NCBI RefSeq assembly: GCF_015711015.1
Contig: NZ_CP064653.1
Span: 2,790,001 to 2,854,000, forward strand
From: Methylomonas sp. LL1
Lineage (GTDB): Bacteria; Pseudomonadota; Gammaproteobacteria; Methylococcales; Methylomonadaceae
DNA: 64,000 bases
Direction: 5' to 3'
Part shown: one piece after another, positions 1 to 8,740 of the stretch
Position numbering within the stretch: the first letter of the stretch is position 1
Layout of the letters: the number at the start of each line of letters is the position of its first letter
Translations under genes and position numbers: made by a program
Notes under the pieces: model-generated
What the model saw: only the letters and a program-made list of their open reading frames with translations
What the model was told of the DNA's origin: nothing
Database searches by the model: none

Positions 1-85
1 CGTCGCGACAGCGACACCTTAATACAGCAATGAAAGCTAGAGCTTTCAAGACTACGTTCCCAAGCCAGAACTTGGTAACCAGAAA
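1..85. repeat. Palindromic interspersed repeat, copy 1
   Basis: A 7-bp perfect stem GAAAGCT/AGCTTTC with a 2-base loop lies at 32-47, followed by a weaker CCAAG/CTTGG stem at 60-75. The same order of elements, with the same CGACAGCGACA flank, recurs at 59505-59570. This is an interspersed noncoding repeat. It lies just downstream of the bestrophin-like gene and might also act as a transcript end, although there is no T-run. Confidence 0.6.
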
Positions 86-94
86 AACCAATAA

Positions 95-1021
95 TCAAAT
101 CCTATCGGCCGCCTGTTCCGCCAAAATCGCGGCATTGCTTTTGATCCCATCACATATCATCTCCAACGGCAGATGACTCAAATTCTGTTCGGAAAACGGA
201 TTTTGCAATTCCCATCCGATTCTATCCAACGACAACAACGGATAAGCCACCAGCAAGGCGATAAACGCCGACATCAAGCCGGCTTCGGCAATCAGGGAAA
301 ACGGCAACAGCAACAGATAAATCAAGATGAAGCGCCGAGTCTTGATCGCATACACCAAGGGCATAGGCGTCTTCAAGATGCGTTCGCAGCCGCCGAGATG
401 ATCGATCAATAGGCCGCGCTGTTCTTCAAATTGGCTGAACACGATCACTTCGACCCAATGCCGGGTCCGGGCCTGTTCCAGCAAAGCCGCTATCTTGCCG
501 CTGATCAACATCGGCATGTGTCGGGCGTGGCTTAACTCGGCGATCTCGGCCTCGGTCAGCAATGGCTTCAGATCATCGAGATTTTTTTGCTGGCGCAAGG
601 CCTCCTTCAATGCGAAGGCAAATGCCACGATCCATTTATTCATGTCTTGCCGCCACTGCCTGTCGTCGGGCCCATAATGCCAGGTCATCAACAGCAGATT
701 CCGGCTTTGGTTGACGATGCCGCCCCATAACTTTCTGGCTTCCCACCAGCGTTCGTGACCGGCATTGGTCCGAAACACCAGCACCAGACCCAAGACCGCG
801 CCGGTATATTCGAATGGCGTCACGGCAAGTTCGGGCAGTTTGTAAAAATGCAGATCGATCAACGCCAATAGCAGCGTGTAACAGGCCACGGCCAACACGC
901 CGAGCAGAATTCGCGGGGTTACCGAGCCGCGCCAGGCCAGCGCGCCACGCAGAAAGCCCGGAGACTCTTGCTGATTGCTGAGTTCGTCGCTCGGTCTGGT
1001 CTGTAAATCTCGTAATGGCAT
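95..1021 (-). CDS. Bestrophin-family (UPF0187/YneE-like) membrane channel
   Basis: 308 residues, the usual length of bacterial bestrophin homologues, which form pentameric anion or cation channels in the inner membrane. Two hydrophobic segments lie near residues 34-55 and 67-82, followed by the family signature FRTNAGHERWWEARKLWGG at about 83-101. A second hydrophobic pair lies near 232-262. The start is 12 bases after the sufB stop, so it is probably the last gene of the Rrf2-sufB transcript. A role in Fe-S assembly is not implied by the family; the linkage may be only positional. The ion transported cannot be told from sequence. Confidence 0.85.
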   Translation of the reverse strand: MPLRDLQTRPSDELSNQQESPGFLRGALAWRGSVTPRILLGVLAVACYTLLLALIDLHFYKLPELAVTPFEYTGAVLGLVLVFRTNAGHERWWEARKLWGGIVNQSRNLLLMTWHYGPDDRQWRQDMNKWIVAFAFALKEALRQQKNLDDLKPLLTEAEIAELSHARHMPMLISGKIAALLEQARTRHWVEVIVFSQFEEQRGLLIDHLGGCERILKTPMPLVYAIKTRRFILIYLLLLPFSLIAEAGLMSAFIALLVAYPLLSLDRIGWELQNPFSEQNLSHLPLEMICDGIKSNAAILAEQAADRI

Positions 1022-1033
1022 AACTTCGCGGCC

Positions 1034-2482
1034 TTAACCGACCGCCCCTTCCAGACTGATGCCGAGCAAGGCTTGCGCTTCCACCGCAAATTCCATCGGC
1101 AGTTCCTTGAACACTTCCTTGCAAAAGCCGTTAACGATCATCGACACCGCATCCTCGGCCGACAAACCGCGTTGCTGGCAAAAGAACAATTGATCCTCGC
1201 TGATTTTGGAAGTGGTCGCTTCATGCTCGACCTGCGCCGACGGTTGCTTGACCTCGACATACGGAAAAGTATGCGCGCCGCATTTGTCGCCGACCAGCAG
1301 CGAGTCGCACTGGGTGTGGTTACGGGCGCTTTCAGCCGATTTGGCCACTTTCACCAAGCCGCGATAGGTATTTTGCGCCCTGCCGGCGGAAATACCCTTG
1401 GAAACGATGGTGCTGCGGGTATTCTTGCCGATGTGGATCATCTTGGTGCCGGTGTCGGCCTGTTGCAGGTTGTTGGTCAAGGCTACCGAATAAAACTCGC
1501 CGACCGAGTCATCGCCCAGCAACACGCAACTCGGATATTTCCAGGTAATCGCTGAACCGGTTTCGACCTGGGTCCAGGAGACTTTGGAGTTGCGGCCACG
1601 GCATTCGGCGCGCTTGGTCACAAAGTTGTAAATGCCGCCCTTGCCGTCCTTGTCGCCGGGATACCAGTTCTGCACGGTCGAATATTTGATTTGCGCGTTG
1701 TCCAAAGCGACCAACTCCACCACGGCGGCATGCAACTGGTTTTCGTCGCGCATCGGCGCGGTGCAGCCTTCCAGGTAGGAAACGTGCGAGCCTTCGTCGG
1801 CGATGATCAGGGTTCTTTCGAATTGTCCGGTATTGGCGGCGTTGATGCGGAAATAGGTCGACAACTCCATCGGGCAGCGCACACCCTTGGGGATGTAAAC
1901 GAAGGAACCGTCGGTGAATACCGCCGAGTTCAACGCGGCAAAGAAGTTATCGCCGGGCGGCACCACGGTGCCGAGATATTGTTGCACCAGTTCGGGATAT
2001 TCCTGCAAGGCTTCGGAAATCGGGCAGAAAATCACCCCGGCTTCCTTCAGCTTGCCTTTAAATGTGGTGGCCACCGAAACGCTGTCGAATACCGCATCGA
2101 CGGCGATGCCGGCCAGCCGTTCCTGTTCGTCCAGCGGGATGCCGAGCTTTTTATAGGTGTCGAGCAATTGCGGATCAACTTCGTCCAAGCTTTTTGGCCC
2201 TTGTTTTTTAGACTTAGGTGCCGAGTAATAGCTGATGGCCTGATAATCAATCGGTTCGATCTTGAGCTGCGCCCAGTTCGGCGATGGCATGGTTTGCCAA
2301 TGGCGAAAGGCTTTCAAGCGATATTCCAGCATGAATTCCGGCTCGTTCTTGACTTTGGACAAGCGGCGGATCACGTCTTCATCGAGACCCGGCGGGAAGG
2401 TGTCGACTTCCAAATCGGTAACGAAACCTTGCTTGTATTCTTGACTGATCAGGTGTTCGATTTCTTGGGCAGTGGCGGACAT
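1034..2482 (-). CDS. sufB: Fe-S cluster assembly scaffold protein SufB
   Basis: 482 residues. SufB forms the SufBC2D complex on which Fe-S clusters are assembled with sulfur delivered by a SufS-type desulfurase. The family is recognised by FIPKGVRCP-like text near residue 200 ([19 protein letters not shown]), the beta-helix core, and the C-terminal segment [18 protein letters not shown], which carries the conserved cysteine and is followed by the HEATTSK stretch with the conserved glutamate. It lies 16 bases after the Rrf2 regulator in the same direction. sufC and sufD do not follow directly; the next gene is a bestrophin homologue, so any remaining suf genes lie elsewhere or beyond the window. 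Confidence 0.96.
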   Translation of the reverse strand: MSATAQEIEHLISQEYKQGFVTDLEVDTFPPGLDEDVIRRLSKVKNEPEFMLEYRLKAFRHWQTMPSPNWAQLKIEPIDYQAISYYSAPKSKKQGPKSLDEVDPQLLDTYKKLGIPLDEQERLAGIAVDAVFDSVSVATTFKGKLKEAGVIFCPISEALQEYPELVQQYLGTVVPPGDNFFAALNSAVFTDGSFVYIPKGVRCPMELSTYFRINAANTGQFERTLIIADEGSHVSYLEGCTAPMRDENQLHAAVVELVALDNAQIKYSTVQNWYPGDKDGKGGIYNFVTKRAECRGRNSKVSWTQVETGSAITWKYPSCVLLGDDSVGEFYSVALTNNLQQADTGTKMIHIGKNTRSTIVSKGISAGRAQNTYRGLVKVAKSAESARNHTQCDSLLVGDKCGAHTFPYVEVKQPSAQVEHEATTSKISEDQLFFCQQRGLSAEDAVSMIVNGFCKEVFKELPMEFAVEAQALLGISLEGAVG

Positions 2483-2498
2483 AATCGTTCTCGATAAA

Positions 2499-2948
2499 TT
2501 AACGGTACAGGCGGCTGACGGGGATACTGACTTCTTCGGGCTGTTTGAACGGCATTATCATGTCCGCCAAGGTCACCGACTCCAAAGCATTGGCAATCTT
2601 TTGGTTGATCAAATGCCAGTTGCCCTGTATCCGGCAGCCACTGGCTTGATCGCAGCCTTTATGGGAAGCCGAACACTCGGTCAATGCAATCGGCCCTTCC
2701 AACGCGGCGATGATGGTAGCCACGGTGATCCGGTCAGGCTCTCTTGCCAGGGTATAACCACCCTTGGCGCCTCGAGTCGAGGCTAAAACCCCGGCCTTGG
2801 CCAGAATTTTTAAAATCTTGCTGACGGTCGGTAACGCAATTCCGGTCGCATCGGCCAATTCCAAAGCACCATGCAAGCGGTATTTATCTCTGGCGATAGC
2901 GCTTAAAATCACCGTCGCATAATCAGTCATCTTACTTAGCTTCAACAT
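2499..2948 (-). CDS. Rrf2-family SUF system regulator
   Basis: 149 residues, winged-helix Rrf2 protein. The N-terminal wHTH ([19 protein letters not shown], then [19 protein letters not shown] at about 42-60) is followed by a cysteine cluster near residues 91-107 ([12 protein letters not shown]) of the kind that ligates a [2Fe-2S] cluster in IscR-like sensors. This matches the proteobacterial SUF assembly regulator subfamily. It is first in the sufB operon and has an IscR-like palindrome over its own -10 box, so autoregulation in response to Fe-S status is likely. Inference: repression when the cluster is loaded. Confidence 0.9.
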   Translation of the reverse strand: MLKLSKMTDYATVILSAIARDKYRLHGALELADATGIALPTVSKILKILAKAGVLASTRGAKGGYTLAREPDRITVATIIAALEGPIALTECSASHKGCDQASGCRIQGNWHLINQKIANALESVTLADMIMPFKQPEEVSIPVSRLYR

Positions 2949-2965
2949 GGCCCTCTCACAATTGG

Positions 2966-2998
2966 GACCATTTTAGTCTTATTTAATTCCCCAGTAAA
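2966..2998 (-). promoter_or_regulatory. suf operon promoter with IscR-like operator
   Basis: On the minus strand a -35 box TTTACT (2993-2998) and a -10 box TAAAAT (2970-2975) are separated by 17 bases. The -10 box sits inside GACTAAAATGGTC (2966-2978), which fits the core of type 1 IscR/Rrf2 boxes (GACT-AT-rich-AGTC). A regulator bound there would block RNA polymerase, so this is the expected autoregulatory site for the Rrf2 protein at 2499-2948. Confidence 0.65.
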
Positions 2999-3018
2999 GA
3001 ACTTGGTTATTAAATTTT

Positions 3019-3040
3019 GCCGCTTTTAAAAATCAGCGGC
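3019..3040 (-). terminator. Possible terminator of the corA-like gene
   Basis: A 6-bp stem GCCGCT/AGCGGC with a 10-base loop overlaps the stop codon of the upstream gene and is followed on the minus strand by AAAATTTAA. The tail is a weak T-run, so termination is only possible. Confidence 0.35.
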
Positions 3041-4347
3041 TATCTTAGCCAGCCTTTACGCCTGAAATACAGGTAGGGTAAAAGAATGGAAAAAGCCATC
3101 AATGCCAGGGCAAACGGATAGCCCAGCATCCATTGCAATTCGGGAATATGCTCGAAATTCATGCCGTAGACGCTGGCGATCAAGGTTGGCGGCAACATGG
3201 CAACGGATGCCACCGAAAAGATTTTGATGACTTTGTTTTGGTTGATATTAATAAAACCGACCGTGGCGTCCATCAAAAAGTTGATTTTGTCGAACAAAAA
3301 CGCGGTGTGGCTGTTCAGTGATTCGATGTCGCGCAAAATTTGCTGAGCATCTTCCAACTGAGTAGGGGAAAGCAATTTGCGGCGGATCAAAAAAGACACG
3401 GCCCGCTGAGTATCCAACATATTGCGGCGGATTCGGCCATTCAAGTCTTCCTCCTCGGCGATGTCGGCCAGAATCCGTTCGGCATCCTCATCGCTGACAT
3501 TCTGGCTCAATACCTTCTTACTAACGGCTTCCAGTTCGGTATAAATATTTTCCAACGCATCGGCGGAATATTCGGCTTCCGCGCCATACAGATCCAGCAA
3601 CATATCCTTGCTGTCGGTGACGAAACCAGGCTGGGTTCGGGCACGCAAGCGCTGCAGGCGGAATACCGGCAACTCCTCGCTACGCACCGAAAACAAAATA
3701 TCGCCACTCATCACGAAAGCCACCGGCACGCTGCGGGACTTGCCTTCCCTGTCCAGTAAAAAATCGGAATGGATATGGATTTCGTTTTGCTCGACGTAAA
3801 AACGCGCGCTGGCCTCCAGATCGGTCAACTCGTAAGGATCGGGCAAATCCAAACCGTAATGCTGGCCTATCAACAGCCGTTGCGCCTTGCTGGGCGCCAA
3901 TAAATCGATCCAGATCGGATTGACGTCATACAAATCATGCCGGCAGGTGATGGCTACCTTGGATAATCTGCCATCGACCAATTCGAACGCACTCATCTGG
4001 CCCATGCCGCAATGCGGTTCCCTGTCGCCCACCAATTGCTCGCGCAGGGTATCGGAAATTTCCCACAACACATCATCCTGACGCGCCGCTTCGATTTGCC
4101 CCCACACCAATAGCGCATCGTCCAATGCCAAACTGGATAGGATTTGGCCAACCTCGACGGCGGACAGGCGCGCCAGCAGCGTACAGAGCTCCGCCATATG
4201 CTGTTTTTGTACCAGGGATATAACCAGTTTACGGCGGGGAAGCGGTTGATTTTGCACCATACTTTCGACAAGTCGGTGTTTTTTCAACAGATCGCTGACG
4301 GTTTGCAGTGACAATAGAGGCTCCGGAAAAGCAGGTTCAGGTTTCAA
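3040..4347 (-). CDS. CorA-family divalent cation transporter with MgtE-like N-domain
   Basis: 435 residues. CorA proteins are pentameric Mg2+/Co2+ channels. The C-terminal part has the CorA signature: a long helix, then a membrane segment ending in YGMNF (near residue 396), a short periplasmic loop and a second membrane segment before a basic tail FRRKGWLR. Residues about 45-110 form a helical repeat (VQKQHMAELCTLLARLSAVE and following) resembling the cytosolic MgtE_N domain rather than the usual CorA N-domain, and the protein is longer than E. coli CorA (316). Ion specificity is not shown by sequence. It is transcribed alone in the gap between phoU and the suf operon. Confidence 0.85.
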   Translation of the reverse strand: MKPEPAFPEPLLSLQTVSDLLKKHRLVESMVQNQPLPRRKLVISLVQKQHMAELCTLLARLSAVEVGQILSSLALDDALLVWGQIEAARQDDVLWEISDTLREQLVGDREPHCGMGQMSAFELVDGRLSKVAITCRHDLYDVNPIWIDLLAPSKAQRLLIGQHYGLDLPDPYELTDLEASARFYVEQNEIHIHSDFLLDREGKSRSVPVAFVMSGDILFSVRSEELPVFRLQRLRARTQPGFVTDSKDMLLDLYGAEAEYSADALENIYTELEAVSKKVLSQNVSDEDAERILADIAEEEDLNGRIRRNMLDTQRAVSFLIRRKLLSPTQLEDAQQILRDIESLNSHTAFLFDKINFLMDATVGFININQNKVIKIFSVASVAMLPPTLIASVYGMNFEHIPELQWMLGYPFALALMAFSILLPYLYFRRKGWLR

Positions 4348-4403
4348 TCACCATGATAACCGACTTTATCCGCCTCAAGGGTTGGATGGATGGGGAGATG
4401 GCG

Positions 4404-5123
4404 CTAGATCAGTCTTAAACCGGCTTTGCGATGCCGGATATCGATGCCTTCTATCATATAGATCATGTATTCGGCGATGTTTCTGCTGTGTTCGCCGCAG
4501 CGCTCCAGGGTTTTCATGATATGCATGATGTCCATGGCTCGGCCGATTAGCCGGGCATCGCTCAGCACAAAACTCAACTGATGTCTGATGCCCTCCTGCA
4601 GTTCTGTTTCGCACTCAATGTCATAATGCAACAACAGATACGCCTGCGCCGACTCACCCTTTTCAAACGCCAGCGTCAACTTGGTCAGCATAATTCTGAC
4701 CAGATTGCCGATTTTGACAATATCCGCCAATAATTTGGGATTGGGATCGCTGGTTCTCGGATCGAACAACACACCGACCAACTTGGCAAACGCGGCAATC
4801 TCGTCGCCGATTTTCTCCAATTCGTAGGCGATTTTGGACATCGAGATAACCGCGCGCAAATCGCTCGCCACCGGACTATGCCGGGCCAGCACTTGTATGA
4901 CTTCATTATCGATTTGGATTTCGTAATGGTTGATTCGGCTGTCCCGCTCCACCACCCGCAATGCCAATTCCATGTCGGCCTCGTCCATCGCCAGCATGGT
5001 CTGCTCCAGTTGGTACATCACCAAGCCGGCCATTTCGACAATTTGGCCGTGCAATTGATTCAGTTCGCCATCAAAAGCCTGCAAGGTATGGTGTTTGGAA
5101 AATTCATCGCTAGATGCGTTCAT
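4404..5123 (-). CDS. phoU: Phosphate signalling/transport accessory protein PhoU
   Basis: About 239 residues; two three-helix bundles typical of PhoU, which links the PstSCAB transporter to the PhoR kinase and limits phosphate uptake. The opening MNASSDEFSKHHTLQAFDGE and the internal motifs DMELALRVVERD and SKIAYELEKIGDEIA in the first bundle are characteristic. An ATG at 5138 would add five residues (MRTIP); the internal ATG at 5123 has a weak GAGAA upstream and matches family starts. No pst or phoBR genes are adjacent, so it is expressed separately from the transporter here. Confidence 0.92.
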   Translation of the reverse strand: MNASSDEFSKHHTLQAFDGELNQLHGQIVEMAGLVMYQLEQTMLAMDEADMELALRVVERDSRINHYEIQIDNEVIQVLARHSPVASDLRAVISMSKIAYELEKIGDEIAAFAKLVGVLFDPRTSDPNPKLLADIVKIGNLVRIMLTKLTLAFEKGESAQAYLLLHYDIECETELQEGIRHQLSFVLSDARLIGRAMDIMHIMKTLERCGEHSRNIAEYMIYMIEGIDIRHRKAGLRLI

Positions 5124-5364
5124 CGGTATAGTTCTCATTCGGCTCGGTTCAGCTTATGAAATCTAAGCCTGTAACATGACAGTTTGATGACAAATCGCAG
5201 GTTCAAGGTCCGGCCACACCAGGATCACGGCCGATTTTCGGCTTGGTCAAGCAAGGCCAAGGCATAAGCCCCCGATTACCGCCATTCAGCCTTGGCATTC
5301 AAAGCCACGGCCACCAACTTTAACCGCCGCGGACGATTACATCTTTACAGTTACGCCAGCCCTG

Positions 5365-6090
5365 CTAATACCAGAGCCGCACTCCCATAACCGCCCGCAG
5401 GCTGTGATGATGTTCGCGCAAGGACTCCTCCTCGACGTAATCAAAACCGATATAGGGCGCGAACTCGCGTTCGATCTCGTAACGCAAGCGCAAACCGGCC
5501 TCGAATTCGGTGACGCCGGCCTTGACGCCCCGGTATTGAATATCCTCGGCCGCGACATTGAGTTCGACACGCGGCGCCAAAATCAGCCGTTGCGTCAGCA
5601 ATAGCTCGTAACCCAAACTCAAACGCCCCAATACGTTGCCGTTTTCGCTGATGAACATCGCGCTGTCGACCTCGATAAAATAAGGCGCCAAACCCTGGAA
5701 ACCGATCACCGCATCAAAGGTACGCTCTGGCTCGAAGGCCCGCCGGGCGCCGATCTGAAAATCCCAGAAAGTATCGATGTTACGGCTATAAAGCATCTGT
5801 AAATCGGCCCGGCCGAAAATATCCTGGTCGGCGGAATAATCGCCCTCGGTTTTCAACCACAACTTGTGGTCGTCGTTACCGATCCAGTGCTGCACATCCC
5901 ATTTGAATAAATGCAGATTTTCGTTGCCCTCGTACTCCAGCCGTTCGGCCTTGAAATGGCTGAAAATCATGTCGTCGTCCTGGGCATGCACAGCGTTGAA
6001 CAGCAACGGCAACCACCCTAGCCCTCGTAGGAGCGGCTTCAGCCGCGATCGAAGACTTAACAAGGCCAGAATCGCGTCAGTGGAGGACAT
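5365..6090 (-). CDS. copB: Copper resistance outer-membrane protein CopB
   Basis: 241 residues. CopB is an outer-membrane beta-barrel of the Cop/Pco copper-tolerance system. Family features are the segment AERLEYEGNENLHLFKWDVQ after the signal peptide, the alternating strand pattern, and the end EEESLREHHHSLRAVMGVRLWY-like barrel closure (final residue Tyr-type C-terminus WY). The start overlaps the copA stop by 14 bases, so the pair is translationally coupled. Odd feature: a REP-like palindrome (6026-6051) lies inside the signal peptide coding region and supplies the residues SRLKPLLRG ahead of the hydrophobic stretch ending NAVHAQ. The Met/His-rich N-terminal copper-binding segment of longer CopB proteins is missing. 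Confidence 0.9.
   Translation of the reverse strand: MSSTDAILALLSLRSRLKPLLRGLGWLPLLFNAVHAQDDDMIFSHFKAERLEYEGNENLHLFKWDVQHWIGNDDHKLWLKTEGDYSADQDIFGRADLQMLYSRNIDTFWDFQIGARRAFEPERTFDAVIGFQGLAPYFIEVDSAMFISENGNVLGRLSLGYELLLTQRLILAPRVELNVAAEDIQYRGVKAGVTEFEAGLRLRYEIEREFAPYIGFDYVEEESLREHHHSLRAVMGVRLWY
6026..6051. repeat. REP-like palindrome inside copB signal peptide
   Basis: CGTAGGAGCGGCTTCAGCCG followed by CGATCG, with an inner stem GCGGCT/AGCCGC. This is the classic shape of gammaproteobacterial REP sequences, which normally sit between genes. Here it is in frame within the copB coding sequence, near its 5' end. Confidence 0.75.
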
Positions 6091-7801
6091 ACCCGGCCTT
6101 TTCCACGATCAGCTTACGGAACATACCGGTATCCATGTGATACAGCAAATGACAGTGAAACGCCCATTCGCCCTCGGCATCGGCCAATACGTCCACCGTG
6201 GCGGTTTGGCCGGGCTTGACATTGATTACATGTTTTTTCGGATTGTACATGCCGTTGCCATTCTCCAGATACTGCCACAGGCCATGGATATGAATCGGAT
6301 GGTTCATCATGGTTTCATTGACGTAATGAAAACGCACGCGCTCGCCAAGTTTGACCCGGACCGGTTCGGCATCCGAATATTTGATGTCGTCGAACGACCA
6401 GATATAGCGGTTCATATTACCGGTCAGACGCAGGGTAATTTCCCGGTTGGGCGCCCCCATCAGACTATGCTCGGGCTGTTCGGATTTCAGCTGCTGATAG
6501 CTTAACAGCGCATGGCTGGGGACGGATGGTTCGGACGCGTCCATCGGCGCACTCGAAGCGTGGCCGGAATGGACTTGCTGTTCGACGTTTGGCTCGGCGT
6601 CATGGCCGGCATGATTGTCGCCGGATACCGCCGCTGCTTCGCCGTGTCCGGTATGCTGCCCCTCCTGCTTTTCGGGCAAGAGCCGTTCACCGTGAATAGC
6701 ATGCGTTGCCTCGGCCCCGCTCTGCCCATGCCGCTCGTGACCGCCATGCCCGCCCCCCATATCCTCCATCGTCAACAAGGTCATCGGCCGCTTGGTTGGA
6801 ATCGGCGCCAGCCAATCTTCCCGAGGCGTCAGGCTGGCATGGGCATAACCACTGCGATCCATGGCCTCGGCGAAAATGGCGTAAGCCTGCTCGGTTTGCG
6901 GTTCGACCAGTACATCATAGGTTTCGGCGACCGCGATCCGAAACTCTTCGACATCGACCGGCGCCACCGGCTGACCGTCGGCGGCAATGACCCGCATCTT
7001 CAATCCGGGAATGCGCACATCGAAATGCGTCATCGCCGCGGCATTGATAAAACGCAGCCGTAATTTTTCGCCGGGCTTGAACAGATAACGGCCTTGCATG
7101 TCCGGCGTCCGGCCATTGATCAAAAATCGATAGGTCGCGCCGGTCACATCGGCCAAATCGGTCGGTTCCATCCGCATCTCCCCCCAGGCCAACCGGTCGC
7201 TAAGCGTTTCCCAAAAACCCAATCGGCCGATGTCGGCGAAAAAATCGCCTAGCGTGCGTTTTTGAAAATTGTAATAGTCGTTTTGTTTTTTCAGTCGCGC
7301 CAGGGTGCGGTGCGGGTCGGCTTCCGGCCAGTCGGACAGCATCACTACATAATCGCGGTCGGCCGTTTGATGCTGATGCCGGGGCGCGATAACGATGGCG
7401 CCAAACAAGCCTTGCTGCTCCTGCATGCCGGAATGGCCGTGATACCAGTAGGTGCCGCTTTGCTTGACTTCAAATTGATAGGTAAAAGTCTGACCGGGCG
7501 CTATGCCGTCGAAACTGATGCCCGGCACCCCGTCCATTTGATAGGGCAACACGATGCCGTGCCAATGTATGGATGTTTGTTCTTGCAGATGGTTGGTGAC
7601 TTGCAAGTTTACCTGCTCACCTTCCCGCCAATATAGAGTAGGTGCCGGCAAACCACGGTTGGCAACCACGGCTTGCTGCGCTTTGCCGATCAACTGTACC
7701 GATTGCTCGCTGATGTCGAGATGATAGGTATCGGCACTGGCAAAGCTCGGACCGAAAGCTACAACAAGTGCGTAGGCTTTAACCAACGGCGGTAACCACA
7801 T
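6077..7801 (-). CDS. copA: Periplasmic multicopper oxidase, copper resistance protein CopA
   Basis: About 574 residues. CopA/PcoA enzymes oxidise and bind Cu(I) in the periplasm. All four copper-site motifs are visible: HWHGIVLPYQMDGVPG, WYHGHSGMQEQQGLFG, HPIHIHGLWQ, and HCHLLYHMDTGMFRK near the C-terminus, which contains the HCH type 1/type 3 pattern. Between domains 2 and 3 lies a long His/Met/Gly-rich insert (GGGHGGHERHGQSG and onward, about 80 residues) that probably binds extra copper. The ATG at 7801 begins a good signal peptide (MWLPPLVKAYALVVAFGPSF); a GTG at 7852 is the alternative. It is followed by copB in the same operon. No copRS pair is adjacent. Confidence 0.93.
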   Translation of the reverse strand: MWLPPLVKAYALVVAFGPSFASADTYHLDISEQSVQLIGKAQQAVVANRGLPAPTLYWREGEQVNLQVTNHLQEQTSIHWHGIVLPYQMDGVPGISFDGIAPGQTFTYQFEVKQSGTYWYHGHSGMQEQQGLFGAIVIAPRHQHQTADRDYVVMLSDWPEADPHRTLARLKKQNDYYNFQKRTLGDFFADIGRLGFWETLSDRLAWGEMRMEPTDLADVTGATYRFLINGRTPDMQGRYLFKPGEKLRLRFINAAAMTHFDVRIPGLKMRVIAADGQPVAPVDVEEFRIAVAETYDVLVEPQTEQAYAIFAEAMDRSGYAHASLTPREDWLAPIPTKRPMTLLTMEDMGGGHGGHERHGQSGAEATHAIHGERLLPEKQEGQHTGHGEAAAVSGDNHAGHDAEPNVEQQVHSGHASSAPMDASEPSVPSHALLSYQQLKSEQPEHSLMGAPNREITLRLTGNMNRYIWSFDDIKYSDAEPVRVKLGERVRFHYVNETMMNHPIHIHGLWQYLENGNGMYNPKKHVINVKPGQTATVDVLADAEGEWAFHCHLLYHMDTGMFRKLIVEKAGYVLH

Positions 7802-7944
7802 TTTGGCTTTGATCGGGGTGCAATGAAATAAATGCTGGATTGCCAAGATCACCTCGACCGAGTCTCAATCATGAATAAAGCATGTCAGGCTATTTTTGAA
7901 AAAGCTTGTACCCATTGCCGACGCCAAAACTATCGTTCGCCGAG

Positions 7945-8108
7945 CGGACTTGTGCTGAGCGAAGCCGGGGTAGTCGAAGCGAATAGTTGACTTCGGCTCC
8001 GCTCAGTCAACGGCGTTTTATTTTTGTTCTTCAGTCAACGGCAGTTTTTTTGGCTCTCAGTCAACGACCATTTCTTTGACACTCTGTCAACGGCGGTTTT
8101 TTTTGGAT
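7945..8108. repeat. Palindromic repeat plus four degenerate tandem units
   Basis: The 330-base gap between copA and rimI holds no gene. It contains a dispersed-type palindrome (TGTGCTGAGCGAAG and TTCGGCTCCGCTCAG around 7951-8007) followed by four degenerate copies of TCAGTCAACGGC starting at 8003, 8031, 8057 and 8083, each trailed by a T-rich tract, giving a 26-28 bp period. The T-rich tails after each copy are unusual. Confidence 0.6.
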
Positions 8109-8182
8109 GGGGTAAGTTTATTGCGATAAATTACCCCAGCTCATGTTTGTGCGATGGACTTTGCTGTCGACGGCTGTGCGCG

Positions 8183-8737
8183 TCAGAGCATCGGCACCAA
8201 ATCCAGCTCGAACATTATCGCATCCTCGCGGCCATGCTTTGCCGGATAATAGCCCTTGCGTATGCCGATTTCCCGGAAACCGGTCTTACGGTACAGATCA
8301 ATCGCGCCGGGGTTGCTGGGTCGCACTTCCAAAAACAGCTTTTCCGCCCGCGGCCGGGCATATTCGATCAAATGATTCAGCATCTTGCGGCCGGCGCCTT
8401 GGCGCTGAAAATCGGGGCTGACACTGATGTTCATGACATGCGCTTCGCCGGCCATCACCGAGATGATGCAGTAGCCGACGATGGCATCATCAGCCGCCTC
8501 GCAGACCCAATTGACATAATTCATCGCCCGGAAACAATCCTTAAACACGCCTTCCGACCAAGGAAATTCATAGTTCAGCGCTTCAATTTTCAACACCTGC
8601 TGTAAATCGGCATGATCCATCTTGCGCAGCCGCAGCAAATCCTTGCTATCCACCGAATCCGGAAAAACCTTGGCATAGAATTCGCGATCGGCGTCGTAAA
8701 CAAAAACATCTTTCAGCTTGTGTAGCAGTTTCCACAT
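8183..8737 (-). CDS. rimI: Ribosomal protein alanine N-acetyltransferase RimI
   Basis: 184 residues. GNAT enzyme that acetylates the N-terminal alanine of ribosomal protein S18 with acetyl-CoA. The acetyl-CoA loop SPDFQRQGAGRKML (about 126-139), LEVRPSNPGAIDLYRKTGF and the closing YYPAKHGREDAIMFELDL are diagnostic. An extra N-terminal segment of about 40 residues (MWKLLHKLKDVFVYDADREF) is longer than in E. coli RimI (148). It starts 3 bases after the stop of the uracil-DNA glycosylase gene, so the two are one operon, as is common in gammaproteobacteria. Confidence 0.92.
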   Translation of the reverse strand: MWKLLHKLKDVFVYDADREFYAKVFPDSVDSKDLLRLRKMDHADLQQVLKIEALNYEFPWSEGVFKDCFRAMNYVNWVCEAADDAIVGYCIISVMAGEAHVMNISVSPDFQRQGAGRKMLNHLIEYARPRAEKLFLEVRPSNPGAIDLYRKTGFREIGIRKGYYPAKHGREDAIMFELDLVPML

Positions 8738-8740
8738 AGG

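Noticed and set aside
1691-2497. 268-codon frame antisense to sufB
   Set aside because: Same reason: sufB is unmistakable on the other strand.
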